NCBI GenBank assembly: GCA_001687465.1
Contig: LVLI01000161.1
Span: 1 to 27,316 of the forward strand
DNA: 27,316 nt
From: Halocafeteria seosinensis
Taxonomy: Eukaryota; Sar; Bigyra; Bicosoecida
Reading direction: 5' to 3'
Of the stretch, positions 18,780 through 27,316 are shown piece after piece. The position numbers and the translations under genes are program-made. Positions within the stretch are counted from its first letter, which is position 1; each line of letters starts with the position of its first letter. The notes under the pieces are model-generated. The model was not told the DNA's origin, ran no database searches, and saw only the letters and a program-made list of their open reading frames with translations.

Positions 18780-19430
18780 AGTGCCGCATTTCCACCAGGA
18801 AGTTCGTTCCTGCCCACTGAAATCAACCGTGGAGTCGACACTGTGTCCACTTCACTTCGATATTGCCTGACTGAGGTGCATGTTTCCCACTCAAATCAGT
18901 GAACACCACTTGAGGAATACACTCAGAGTGAATTAAAAATAATACAACCATTGCAACCTTCACATTCCTCATAAGTTTTGTCAAGCATAGAGGTTAACCC
19001 TAACCCTAACCCAGTTCTGTCGGAGATAGGCTTAAAGGATGGAATCCTACCATTGGCGGAGAGAACACATCCGATGTTTGCTTCTTAGCCCCTGCGAGGA
19101 CAGCGTACAGCCCCGTTAGAGCTAAGTGGATTTATTTGAGAGTGCTACCGTGGTAGTCGTTTCGGACGACACGTGCTTGTGCTTGAGGTAGAGCCACTCG
19201 CATGATGTAACTATGACAGTTCGATTTTGAGGGGCATCGAACCACTTGCCCGCGTTTGAAGGGGAAGGAGTACTGGTGATCGAACTAATTGGCATGACGG
19301 CTGTTGTCGCAGTGCGGCTGCTCGGCAGCTGGAAGTGCAAGATTGGAAGATTTTCTAGAGCCCAAACGTCATATGACCACCCTCCCGGGAGAGCTACCAG
19401 TCCCTTCTTGCCTATGACACAAGCTTCCCA
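18780..19430 (-). pseudogene. Decayed, internally deleted copy of the GLUG surface protein (relic B)
   Basis: Lies just downstream of the intact gene at 19516-24120 and on the same strand. Going 5' to 3' on the minus strand it keeps the end of a repeat domain (a D.WAL.. motif, then LPILHFQLPS, near 19310-19420). A short Ser/Thr linker follows (about 19130-19300), then INPLSSN (about 19110-19130, matching INPLSSNAASR of the intact cytoplasmic tail). Last is diverged DNA at about 18800-18930 that aligns with the VMFVDLSGIPEHQ region. Frames are broken and the membrane segment is missing. A three-unit telomeric motif (18995-19012) sits between the tail segments. I infer a dead family member. Confidence 0.7.
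18995..19012. repeat. Interstitial telomere-like motif, three CCCTAA-type units
   Basis: Three consecutive TAACCC units (TTAGGG on the other strand), flanked by non-telomeric DNA. An 18-bp match is unlikely by chance in 27 kb. It lies within relic B. Confidence 0.75.
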
Positions 19431-19515
19431 GTTGTTGACTACACGATGAATTGCTGCACGTCGCCCGTGCTGGCAGAATATCGAAAATACTTATGAAAGC
19501 CGTTGGAGGATAGGT

Positions 19516-22500
19516 TTATAAACGTGAGGGCAAAACTGGACCAAATTCCTTCTTGGAAATGCCAGATTGAACTAGTTTGGCACGCTTTGCTTTCGCCTCA
19601 CGAACCAGAGTATCACGATGAAGCGCTTGATTCCGCTTAGCATAATCTAATTGAGCCGCACGATTCCCGGGAGTGCGTAAATGCTCAGTATCACATATAC
19701 CATCTGCTTCCAGCTTCGACTCGAGTTCTGTTCCATTACTTTCCGTCACCATAGACGAATCGATTTGAATCTCGACCAAAGGTGGGGGCTCGGCAAGTAA
19801 CCTCGCCTTCCACTGACGTAACTTTAGTACAGTCCTATCGAGACGACTCATGTCGCCCGTACATACGCTCGATGCCAGAGCTACTCTCATCACCACATTG
19901 CTGCCACCGATAGTAGCTTCCTTGGTTCTTCCCGTAGTCAACTGGGGAGCCGAGAGTGACACTACTCGGATTTTCTCCGATTGATGCTCAGGTATTCCGC
20001 TCAAATCAACGAACATTACCTCGGGTCTGGCTGCGGATGCCACGGCAGGGGCAAACGGATGTTCTTTGACAAGACTAGAATAGTCACTGAGTGGTCCAGC
20101 TCCCTCAGCGGTAGCTACAACCGGATGGAATCCCACAAGTCGCCTTACGGCTTTCTTCTGCGACAGTGAGAACGCTTCAGATGCTTGCTGTCTGTCTGCT
20201 GAAGGGGAGATAGACGTTGCACTGCGGGAAGCCGCGTTCGAGCTAAGCGGATTTATATGAGCTAGTGCATAGTCTCCGGAAGCGTCTTTCATGTATACAG
20301 GGCATTCAAGAGGAGATCTGGCTGCACCGACGTGGGCGTACGCACCAACTGGTACCCTCGTAGCACTTTTCCCCTGGGCACTCAAGAATAGCCCGGTCTC
20401 GTCGTTGGTTGTACCGCTACGCGATATAACACGAAAATTGCCGATAGGTATGCCCAATTGAGTAGCATACACTGAGCTAGGATCATCATGCGCTTTTACC
20501 AGTTGGTAATTCCGTCGTCGTCTATATAAAATGAAGGCGAAGCAGATCCCTCCAAGGACACCAAACGTGGCACTCAGAATCGCTTCAGCTGTATTCGGTG
20601 TTACACTCCCTTCGCGGGTAATGGCATCGGATATCTTCTCGCTGTTTGTGGTAGGAGAAGCATTCCAACTTATTAAGTTTGTCCATTCGCTAGTTGTTGT
20701 GGGCGTCGTTGAAACTGTGGTTTTTTGTGTTTCACTCGGAGATATCGATAAAGTTGCTAAGCAAGTAGGAGTTGGGTAACTAGTGCTTGCACCAATAACG
20801 GAGTACGAACGAGTTGCTTCGGGTGCAGAAGTTCGTCTAGGTGATTTGGCATTCGAATGACTCGTCCTGGTGGTTAGGGTAATACAGGTTCCTGTAACAG
20901 TTGCGGAAGCGGTGAAAGTAGCAGTTTGAATGGAAGTCGTCGATACAGTGGGGGAAGTAGGGCTCCTAGAACAAGTGCTCGTTATGGTCTCAGAAGACAT
21001 TGATTGAGTAATAGTACTTGTGTCTGTGGTCGCCCCCGTGGTAACTGTCGCAGTTGCGGAACCGGTGAGAGACTCACTTTGAGTAGATGTAGACGATTCA
21101 GTCGCACAAGAAGTTGCAGATCTAGACGTGGTTACGCGAGGACTCCCGGAGCGAGTGTTGGAGGTCGTCCTCAACTTGCTTGTGCCTGTACTTGAGGTGG
21201 AACCAGTCGCCGTGGATGTTGTCGTAACTGTGCGGCTTTGAGTAGGAGAGGCTGCAGCCGTAATCGAGCCACTTGCAGTAGCGGAGTTTGATGGGGGAAA
21301 GGTGCCCGTACTCGTACTTGTAAGAGTACTACTTGGAGTGCTGCTACATGTCGTTGAAGGGGTCGGACTGGGCAGCTGGAAGCGCAAGATGGGGAGATCT
21401 TCACTGATGGCACGGATAGCCCACACATCCTCAGACCAACGTTGCACCTCTCCATGTTGATACAGTTTCCCATGTATGTCTTCCAAGTCATTGGAATTTC
21501 CGGTCTCTAAAAGCGTATTATTGCTCTCATCCAATCCCACGACGGACAGGACTCCTCTACTACCAGCGTATACCGAGTATTTTACGTGAATAGTACCACT
21601 GGCTTCAGCATCTATATGTCCAATAATCCCACCAACACCCACACCCACACCAGTGACTGCACCTGATACATATGTGTTGGCGATGTAGACATCTCCTGTA
21701 GCCGATGAGCCCATCCCTCCTGTCCTGTATCCTGTAATACCTCCGGTGTAGAGGCCGCTAACGTCTCCTTGTGAATAGCAATCTACAATGTGTACTTCAC
21801 CGTCATGGAATCCGGTGTATGCTCCACTAATTCCTCCACAACCCTCTGCATATATTTGTCCCATGCTGTAACACTCCTTGATATAAACGAATCCATCGTA
21901 ACGACCAGCACCAGGGCCTACAATGCCACCACTGTTGTGACCACTAGAAATGATATCTCCTGTAGAGTAGGAACGAGTAATATATACTCGACCATTCGAA
22001 CAACCAGCAGAATTTCCACAAATACCACCTGAACTTGGTCCTTCAACGTTTCCAGTGGAATAGCAATCCGTGATATTGGCAATCCCATGATTGTATCCTA
22101 CGTGGGTTCCTGCAATACCACCTGCACTATAACCCAGTATCCTCCCTGTCGAATACGAATTCGATATCTTGATTTGACCATTATCAAGACCACTTCTAAA
22201 ACCACATACACCACCACTACCAAGCCCAGCAATAGTTCCTGATGAACTACATGAATCAACAATGAAGAATTTCTGTTGTTGTTGGACAATAAATCCCCCA
22301 TATCTTGAAGTTTCCCCATTCCTAGCGTCAAGATTCCGAATCAAGGGAGCTTGATCAAAGGACGTAACACTCCCCATTATCTTAAACAAACCTTCGAATT
22401 CTGTTATTCTATTCAAATCTATTATGTGCCCATTCTTCCGCCCACCATCAAATATCTCATTGGCAGCCAACGAGATGTAATCTTGGTTCGCATAACCATG

Positions 22501-24120
22501 ATCACTCCATGCCAACACACTGCAATTCATTTCAAACTTGTTTTGAGACCAATCATAACGAAAGCAGGATTCCGCTCCATTCAGAATTGCCGGTCGTAGA
22601 TCTCTGCCTTCAGGGTGGTATATGGATGTTGTCGTAACTGTGCTAGTTCGGCTCTGAGTAGGAGAGGCTGACGAAGTAATCGAACCGCTTGGTGTACCCG
22701 ATTTTGAAGGAGAAGGCGTAACCGAGCTCGTACTGGAGAGCGAACTCGTAGGGGTACTGGTTGTTGTCGCAGTGGAGCTTGGGGTTGGACTAGGCGTCAG
22801 CTGGAAGCGCAAGATTGGCAGGTTCATCGCCTCCTCGTCGTCATTAACGTCAGCTTTTTCTCCTCCATTTAGGGCCCAAACATCATCAGACCATCCTCCC
22901 AGTTGATACAGTTGGCCATGTATGTCTGTCAAATCATCTGAATTGTCTGTCTTATTGAGCTTATTTCCATCATCCACTCCTACGATTGACGCTGCTCCTC
23001 CATTGCCATCGTAGATAGAGTATTTCACGTGAATATTGCCACTTGCTTCACTTAATATAGATCCTATAATACCCCCAGCATCCGTGCCAGTGACTGCGCC
23101 TGATGCATATGCATTTGTGATGTAGACATCTCCTGTAGCGTCGCCTGCATCACCTCCTGTAATACCTCCTGCTTTGGTGCCACTAATATCTCCTCGTGTA
23201 TAACAATCTATGATATGTACTTCACCCTCATTGTTGGCTGCATCACGGCCACTAATTCCTCCACTGTAATCTGCAGATATTTGTCCCATACTATAACACT
23301 CCTTGATACAGATAAATCCATTACCATAACCAGCATTATTGCCCACAATACCACCACCTGCATAAGCACCAGAAGCGATATCTCCTGTAGAGTAGGAACG
23401 AGAAATATACCCTTGGCCATTCGCCGAAAGGGCTGCATTTCCGACAATACCCCCTGCATAGTCTCCTTCAATATTCCCCGTCGAGTAACAATCTGTGATG
23501 TTGACAATCCCATAACTACTTCCCACGCTGGCTCCCGCAATACCCCCTGCACTGCCGCCTATCGCCCCTGTCGAGTACGAGTTCGATATCTTGATTTGAC
23601 CGGAATCATGACCACTCTGGAAACCACAGATACCACCACCAGCAACCGAAGCAATATCTCCAGATGAACTACATGAGTCTACGATAAAGAACTTCTGTTG
23701 CTTTTGAACCAGGAATCCACCTTGAGCTGCGGTTTTTCCATTCCTAATGTCAACATACCGAATCACAGGGGCTTGATCAAACGATGTAACACTTCCCAGT
23801 ATCTTAAACAACCCTTCGAAATGTGTTATTCCGTTCAAGTCTATAATGCTCCCATGCTGTCGTCCTCCATCGACTTTCTCGTTCGCATCCAACGAGATGT
23901 AATCTGTGCTTACATAGCCATGATCACTCCACACTAACACACTACAATTCATTTCAAACTGGTTTTGGTCCCAATTAAAGCGAAAGCAAGATTCTTGCCC
24001 ATTCAGAATTTGGGGGCGTAGGTCTCTGCCGTCAGCAAGGCAACAGCAAAGGAATAAACTCAATACTACCACAATTCCAACGCCTGCTACTGCACCGACA
24101 GAAATTTGTTCAGATACCAT
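19516..24120 (-). CDS. Large surface protein: two GLUG-like repeat domains, mucin-like stalk, membrane helix, cytoplasmic tail
   Basis: Intronless, 1534 residues, with ATG at 24120. Residues 9-29 are a signal peptide or anchor (VGIVVVLSLFLCCC). Residues about 31-440 and 505-916 are two copies of one domain. Each opens with GRDLRPxILNGxESCFR and ends with LPILRFQL. Each contains about seven 30-31-residue units with GGIxG and CYSxGxI motifs, like bacterial GLUG repeats, which suggests a beta-helical or solenoid fold. A Ser/Thr-rich linker (about 443-502) separates them. A long Ser/Thr-rich, probably O-glycosylated region spans about 917-1170, then a membrane helix (AILSATFGVLGGICFAFILY, 1180-1199) with an RRRR stop-transfer, then a 335-residue cytoplasmic tail rich in Lys/Arg/Ser that includes FVDLSGIP. 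Size and layout suggest an adhesin or receptor. Relics lie on both sides. The second domain may be a recent internal duplication. Ligand and signalling role are unknown. Confidence 0.85.
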   Translation of the reverse strand: MVSEQISVGAVAGVGIVVVLSLFLCCCLADGRDLRPQILNGQESCFRFNWDQNQFEMNCSVLVWSDHGYVSTDYISLDANEKVDGGRQHGSIIDLNGITHFEGLFKILGSVTSFDQAPVIRYVDIRNGKTAAQGGFLVQKQQKFFIVDSCSSSGDIASVAGGGICGFQSGHDSGQIKISNSYSTGAIGGSAGGIAGASVGSSYGIVNITDCYSTGNIEGDYAGGIVGNAALSANGQGYISRSYSTGDIASGAYAGGGIVGNNAGYGNGFICIKECYSMGQISADYSGGISGRDAANNEGEVHIIDCYTRGDISGTKAGGITGGDAGDATGDVYITNAYASGAVTGTDAGGIIGSILSEASGNIHVKYSIYDGNGGAASIVGVDDGNKLNKTDNSDDLTDIHGQLYQLGGWSDDVWALNGGEKADVNDDEEAMNLPILRFQLTPSPTPSSTATTTSTPTSSLSSTSSVTPSPSKSGTPSGSITSSASPTQSRTSTVTTTSIYHPEGRDLRPAILNGAESCFRYDWSQNKFEMNCSVLAWSDHGYANQDYISLAANEIFDGGRKNGHIIDLNRITEFEGLFKIMGSVTSFDQAPLIRNLDARNGETSRYGGFIVQQQQKFFIVDSCSSSGTIAGLGSGGVCGFRSGLDNGQIKISNSYSTGRILGYSAGGIAGTHVGYNHGIANITDCYSTGNVEGPSSGGICGNSAGCSNGRVYITRSYSTGDIISSGHNSGGIVGPGAGRYDGFVYIKECYSMGQIYAEGCGGISGAYTGFHDGEVHIVDCYSQGDVSGLYTGGITGYRTGGMGSSATGDVYIANTYVSGAVTGVGVGVGGIIGHIDAEASGTIHVKYSVYAGSRGVLSVVGLDESNNTLLETGNSNDLEDIHGKLYQHGEVQRWSEDVWAIRAISEDLPILRFQLPSPTPSTTCSSTPSSTLTSTSTGTFPPSNSATASGSITAAASPTQSRTVTTTSTATGSTSSTGTSKLRTTSNTRSGSPRVTTSRSATSCATESSTSTQSESLTGSATATVTTGATTDTSTITQSMSSETITSTCSRSPTSPTVSTTSIQTATFTASATVTGTCITLTTRTSHSNAKSPRRTSAPEATRSYSVIGASTSYPTPTCLATLSISPSETQKTTVSTTPTTTSEWTNLISWNASPTTNSEKISDAITREGSVTPNTAEAILSATFGVLGGICFAFILYRRRRNYQLVKAHDDPSSVYATQLGIPIGNFRVISRSGTTNDETGLFLSAQGKSATRVPVGAYAHVGAARSPLECPVYMKDASGDYALAHINPLSSNAASRSATSISPSADRQQASEAFSLSQKKAVRRLVGFHPVVATAEGAGPLSDYSSLVKEHPFAPAVASAARPEVMFVDLSGIPEHQSEKIRVVSLSAPQLTTGRTKEATIGGSNVVMRVALASSVCTGDMSRLDRTVLKLRQWKARLLAEPPPLVEIQIDSSMVTESNGTELESKLEADGICDTEHLRTPGNRAAQLDYAKRNQALHRDTLVREAKAKRAKLVQSGISKKEFGPVLPSRL
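21373..22608 (-). repeat. GLUG-like domain, copy 2 of an intragenic tandem duplication
   Basis: Encodes residues about 505-916 of the large surface protein and aligns end to end with copy 1 at 22801-24030. They share blocks such as QQKFFIVDSCSSSG, IKISNSYSTG and YIKECYSMGQI. Copy 2 has a small expansion (GVGVGVGG) and an extra GGMGSS segment. Confidence 0.85.
22801..24030 (-). repeat. GLUG-like domain, copy 1 of an intragenic tandem duplication
   Basis: Encodes residues about 31-440 of the large surface protein. GGIxG motifs recur at about residues 162, 192, 223, 257, 287, 318 and 349, a period of 30-34. This copy lies on the membrane-distal side. Confidence 0.85.
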
Positions 24121-24900
24121 TCACTGTCCTATCGAAAAGCGAGCATTCTACTACTTACTCCCTACCGCTCGATATCCTCGCTGGCACTGGTCTTGTGTTC
24201 TCCTGCTCCCTTCCGCAGGGCAGTGTAGCCGGTAACTCATGGGAGCTGCTGCAACTCTGCAACGAGGGACGTTGGCGCTCTCTTTCCGGGCTAGAATGGC
24301 CTCCACGGGTGTCAGCATTCTGCAACTTGATAAGATGCATGCCAATGATTGTGTCTGTATACTGGCAAATATGTGTACTAGACCCACTTTTTCGCGTTGG
24401 AGGAGGGTTGCTGTGACTGTTGGTCGCCGTTGAACACCTTCTCCATGATAATGATGGTACACAATACCACACTGTAGGTGGCTTTGTGGCAAGGGATTTA
24501 GGGTGAAATAGAGGCAAGATTCCTCTGTCGAATTCTATGCTTCAAACAGGGATACTGGACACGAATCAGAGGACAGGAATAGGTCCTAGAAGATGATGAT
24601 GATGATGAACAGTACCAAACGGACGCTACCTGAGAGAGGTAGTACGATCGTTGGAGTACATGAACTGAGGAAGAATTAACGGTATACTTCCAACAACAAG
24701 ACAGGTACCATTGGGAATACAGAACTGCACGCGGTGGCGAATTTATCCGAGCCAAGCGGAGAGCCGGGCGACTCTTGTTCATACTGTAGTAGAATTGCAT
24801 ACTATATTATAATCAACCATAATGTACTGCTTATGTTATAGAGGCGAGTATACCGTATGCAATAGCCTTCTTAGGACACGAACTTCGCAGTTGTTTATTA
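24121..24900. other. Spacer upstream of the large surface protein gene
   Basis: About 780 bp between the large gene and relic C, presumably holding the promoter of the former. A short (GAT)n run lies near 24592-24607. Open frames on both strands overlap one another and show no domain. Nothing else is supported. Confidence 0.4.
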
Positions 24901-24904
24901 CAGT

Positions 24905-25710
24905 ATGAATTGCAGGTTATCCGCGCTGGCAGAACCTTGTAAATGCTTATAGTAGCCCTTGAAGGATTGGCTTAGCAATATGAGGGGAAAACTGGGCAAA
25001 AGTCCTTCTTGGAAACGCCAGATTGAGCTAGTTTCGCACGCTTTGCTTTCGCCTCACGAACCAGAGTATGTCCGTTTGGCACAATCGAGTCGAGCCGCAC
25101 GATTCCCGGGAATACATACATGCTCAGTACTACAATCCCTTTCTGTTTCCAGCTTTGACCCGAGCTCTGTTCCACAAATCTGCGTCACCATAGACATATA
25201 AATCTGAATCTCGACCAAGGGCCGTCGTAACCTCATACTCCCAGCACAGTTTATTGGGAGACACGCCTTCCACTGACGTAACTTAGAACGGTCCGATCGA
25301 GAAGACCCATATCTTCGGCACATACGTTAGATGCCAGAACCACTCTCATCACCGCATTGGTGCCACCGGTAGTAGTTTCCTTGGCTTTCCCGTAGCCAAC
25401 TGGGGAGTCGAGAGTGACACTACTCGGATTTTCCTCGATTGATGCTTAGGTATTCCACTCAAATCAATGAAGATTACCTCGGGTCTGGAAGCAGATGGGG
25501 CAAACGGGTGTTCCTTGACAAGATCGGAATATTCACTGAGTGCTCCAGTCCCATCAACGGTAAGCCATAATCGGAACAAGGCGCTTTACGGCTTTCTTCT
25601 GCGACAGTGAGAACATTTTAGGTGCTTGCTCTCTGTCTGCTGCTGAAGAGGCAATAGAGGTTGCACTGCGGCACGGCCCCACGTACCGAAGTGTAATTTG
25701 AGCAATGCAC
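24905..25710 (-). pseudogene. Decayed copy of the surface protein's cytoplasmic tail (relic C)
   Basis: Minus-strand remnants match the last about 260 residues of the intact protein in order, but in at least two frames: LSQKKAV, then DGTGALSEYSDLVKEHPFAP and EVIFIDLSGIPKHQSRKIRV (near 25350-25580). These are followed by KLRQWKACL, LVEIQIYMSMVT and GNRAARLDCAKR (near 25060-25320), and finally HTLVREAKAKRAKLAQSG with a stop near 24972. DNA similarity runs past the stop into the 3' flank: about 24905-24970 resembles 19450-19515. The duplication therefore included downstream sequence. No GLUG, stalk or membrane-segment sequence remains. It lies on the same strand as the intact gene, so this is part of a tandem array. 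Confidence 0.85.
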
Positions 25711-25942
25711 TTACAACCCTGAATGGTGTCATTGATGTGCCAACGGGAAAATAACTACCCGCCGCAGTACCCGGTAATAACTAGTGTCTCGCGGAACACA
25801 GTAGGACGAAAATCCTACGATGCTACAATTAGATGTCTCCCAGCTACCGAGAGTAGTCCCCCAGTGTATACTGTGTATCAGAGTTGTGGTCACTCAAACT
25901 TACTCTTATAGCGTCGGATGGTACAGTTACGATCTGCCGGAA

Positions 25943-27301
25943 TTATCTGTCCACTTGTCGTAGATTAGGTAATAGCTCGAAGAGCTGGGTAGTTGTGATG
26001 GGCTTATCGCATCCAGTCATCTCCAGGATCTCCAGGCTCGATAAATGTCGAAACGCATCTCTCGTAATTGTTGTTTGATAACATCCGTTCATTTGCAGGT
26101 ACTTCAGAGAGGATAGATGACGAAATGCAGAGTCCGTAAACGTGGACTGCCGACAGCCATTCATCGCTAACTCCTCCAAGCCTGATAAATGCTGAAACAT
26201 GCCATCTGTAAGCGTAGACTGGTCACAGTCATCCATTCCCAATGACGTCAACTCCGATAGCCAGCGAAATGAACAATCGCATATCGTTTCCTGGGAGCAA
26301 CCGTGAATACTTAGTTGTTCTACATTCTCTAAGTGCTGAAATGCGGAGCCCGTGATAGTCGATTGATTGCAGCCCTCCATACAGAGGACTTTCAAACGAG
26401 AAAGATGCTGAAATGCTCTATCCGTTATTGTGGTTTGCCTACACGCATTCATGCTTAGACCAGTCAGATTCGTAAACCATTGAAAAGCTACATCCGATAT
26501 CGTCTCTTGCCTGCATCCAAACATATTCAGCCATCGCAAGTTTTTTGTTACATGCTGAAACGCTGACGACGTAATGACTGATTGGTGAGAAAACCACATG
26601 TCCAGAGATCGGAGGCCCGTCAAATACTGAAAACCCCGAGAAGTAATCGTCCACTGATTGCATGCACTCATGTTCAAACTTGCTAATTTACCGAGGTGGC
26701 TGAAGGCCTCATCGTTAATCGTCGACTGGGCGCACTTTCGCATGTACAGTGACGTCAAATTAGAGAGATGTCGAAACGCATTACTTGATATCGTGGATTG
26801 AGTGCACTCGGCTATATTCAAGGATTTCAAGCCCGACAAATGCTGGAATGCATCATCTGTTACTGTCGACTGGTTGCATCCGTGCATGTTTAAGTGCTTC
26901 AAATTGCTTAAGTGACTAAACGCTCGATCTGTAAGGTCCCTTTGAGGTAGATGTTCGCAAACGCTCAAGTCCAACGAGCGTATACGCGAGAAGAGCACGA
27001 ACGCGGAACACAATGAATTCTCAAGCTTTTTCTCTTCCATCCACTGTGCAGGCACCCTCACGTGGCCGCAGAAATTAGGGAACTCTCGAGTCATTTTGAA
27101 TTCCAATGCGAGGTCCCGGCGGTCGGGAAGCGAGCAGTTTGGCCACGAATATTGCCGCAGACACACACTGAGTCCCCCCATGACATCCGGTTCAGTTTTA
27201 ATCACTTCCTCCCAATACGCCACACATTCATCCAAAGACTGCGCTTGAGGTCTTTCGGAATACCAGCGCAAATAGACTTCCAACAGTGTGCTTATGGACA
27301 T
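25943..27301 (-). CDS. Leucine-rich-repeat protein (14 cysteine-type 24-residue repeats)
   Basis: Open frame of 452 residues from ATG at 27301. Residues 1 to about 105 form a non-repeat module (LDECVAYW, CLRQYSWPNC, EFPNFCGHVRVPAQW), which is conserved in relic 2 and so is a real domain, but I do not recognise it. Residues about 106-452 are 14 LRR units of about 24 residues with consensus LxxLxMxxCxQxTITDxAFQHLS, resembling the cysteine-containing LRRs of F-box proteins; no F-box is seen. No signal peptide or membrane helix is visible, so an intracellular recognition or adaptor role is likely. The frame remains open upstream of the ATG to the window edge, and relic 2 suggests a longer family N-terminus, so the 5' end may lie outside the window. 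An internal unit has an extra residue (NLRWLNM), a useful marker for aligning paralogues. Confidence 0.82.
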   Translation of the reverse strand: MSISTLLEVYLRWYSERPQAQSLDECVAYWEEVIKTEPDVMGGLSVCLRQYSWPNCSLPDRRDLALEFKMTREFPNFCGHVRVPAQWMEEKKLENSLCSAFVLFSRIRSLDLSVCEHLPQRDLTDRAFSHLSNLKHLNMHGCNQSTVTDDAFQHLSGLKSLNIAECTQSTISSNAFRHLSNLTSLYMRKCAQSTINDEAFSHLGKLASLNMSACNQWTITSRGFQYLTGLRSLDMWFSHQSVITSSAFQHVTKNLRWLNMFGCRQETISDVAFQWFTNLTGLSMNACRQTTITDRAFQHLSRLKVLCMEGCNQSTITGSAFQHLENVEQLSIHGCSQETICDCSFRWLSELTSLGMDDCDQSTLTDGMFQHLSGLEELAMNGCRQSTFTDSAFRHLSSLKYLQMNGCYQTTITRDAFRHLSSLEILEMTGCDKPITTTQLFELLPNLRQVDR

Positions 27302-27316
27302 GGTGTAAGACAGACC

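Noticed and set aside
1-27316. Bacterial-type systems such as CRISPR arrays, operons or transposases
   Set aside because: No regularly spaced short repeats, no transposase or reverse-transcriptase motifs and no polycistronic arrangement were seen. The genes are intron-bearing and eukaryotic.

Overview
This is nuclear DNA from a single-celled or otherwise unidentified eukaryote, not a bacterium. Most genes have short spliceosomal introns (57 to about 150 bp, GT..AG plus one GC..AG). The housekeeping set is eukaryotic: ribosomal protein S17e, an enolase with three exons, an EHD-family dynamin-like ATPase and a GSTCD-type methyltransferase. A TTAGGG-type telomeric motif is present. TAA, TAG and TGA all end genes, so the code looks standard. 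The lineage cannot be fixed from this window. The enolase carries an EWGWC insertion known from plants, alveolates and some other protists.

Layout from left to right. 1-384 is a truncated, reversed copy of the 3' end of the FG-GAP gene at 12.6-14.0 kb. It abuts a decayed leucine-rich-repeat (LRR) gene (385-1260). Next come enolase (minus), an ankyrin-repeat gene with one repeat per exon (minus), RPS17 (plus), a six-blade kelch protein (minus) and a GSTCD-like methyltransferase (plus). A secreted/membrane module follows: a type I membrane protein with a Ser/Thr/Pro-rich stalk (minus) and a secreted FG-GAP beta-propeller protein (plus). The propeller gene runs tail to tail into a second decayed LRR copy (minus). 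An EHD-like ATPase with an apparent N-terminal membrane anchor and an in-frame stop in its seventh exon comes next (plus), then an unrecognised two-intron gene (plus).

The right third is a same-strand (minus) array of one surface-protein family. An intact 1534-residue protein has two tandem GLUG-like repeat domains, a mucin-like region, one membrane segment and a long cytoplasmic tail. It is flanked on both sides by decayed relatives (18.8-19.4 kb and 24.9-25.7 kb). The window ends in an apparently intact protein with 14 LRRs, the family to which both LRR relics belong.

Roughly 1.5-18.5 kb is mainly ordinary housekeeping and signalling genes, interrupted by one relic patch. Both ends and the 13.6-14.7 kb patch hold duplicated, mosaic and decaying copies of surface or recognition-type proteins. 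This resembles an expanding and decaying family of extracellular recognition proteins. A role for the relics as gene-conversion donors is inference only. Exon boundaries were read by eye from splice-site consensus, reading phase and protein-family conservation.
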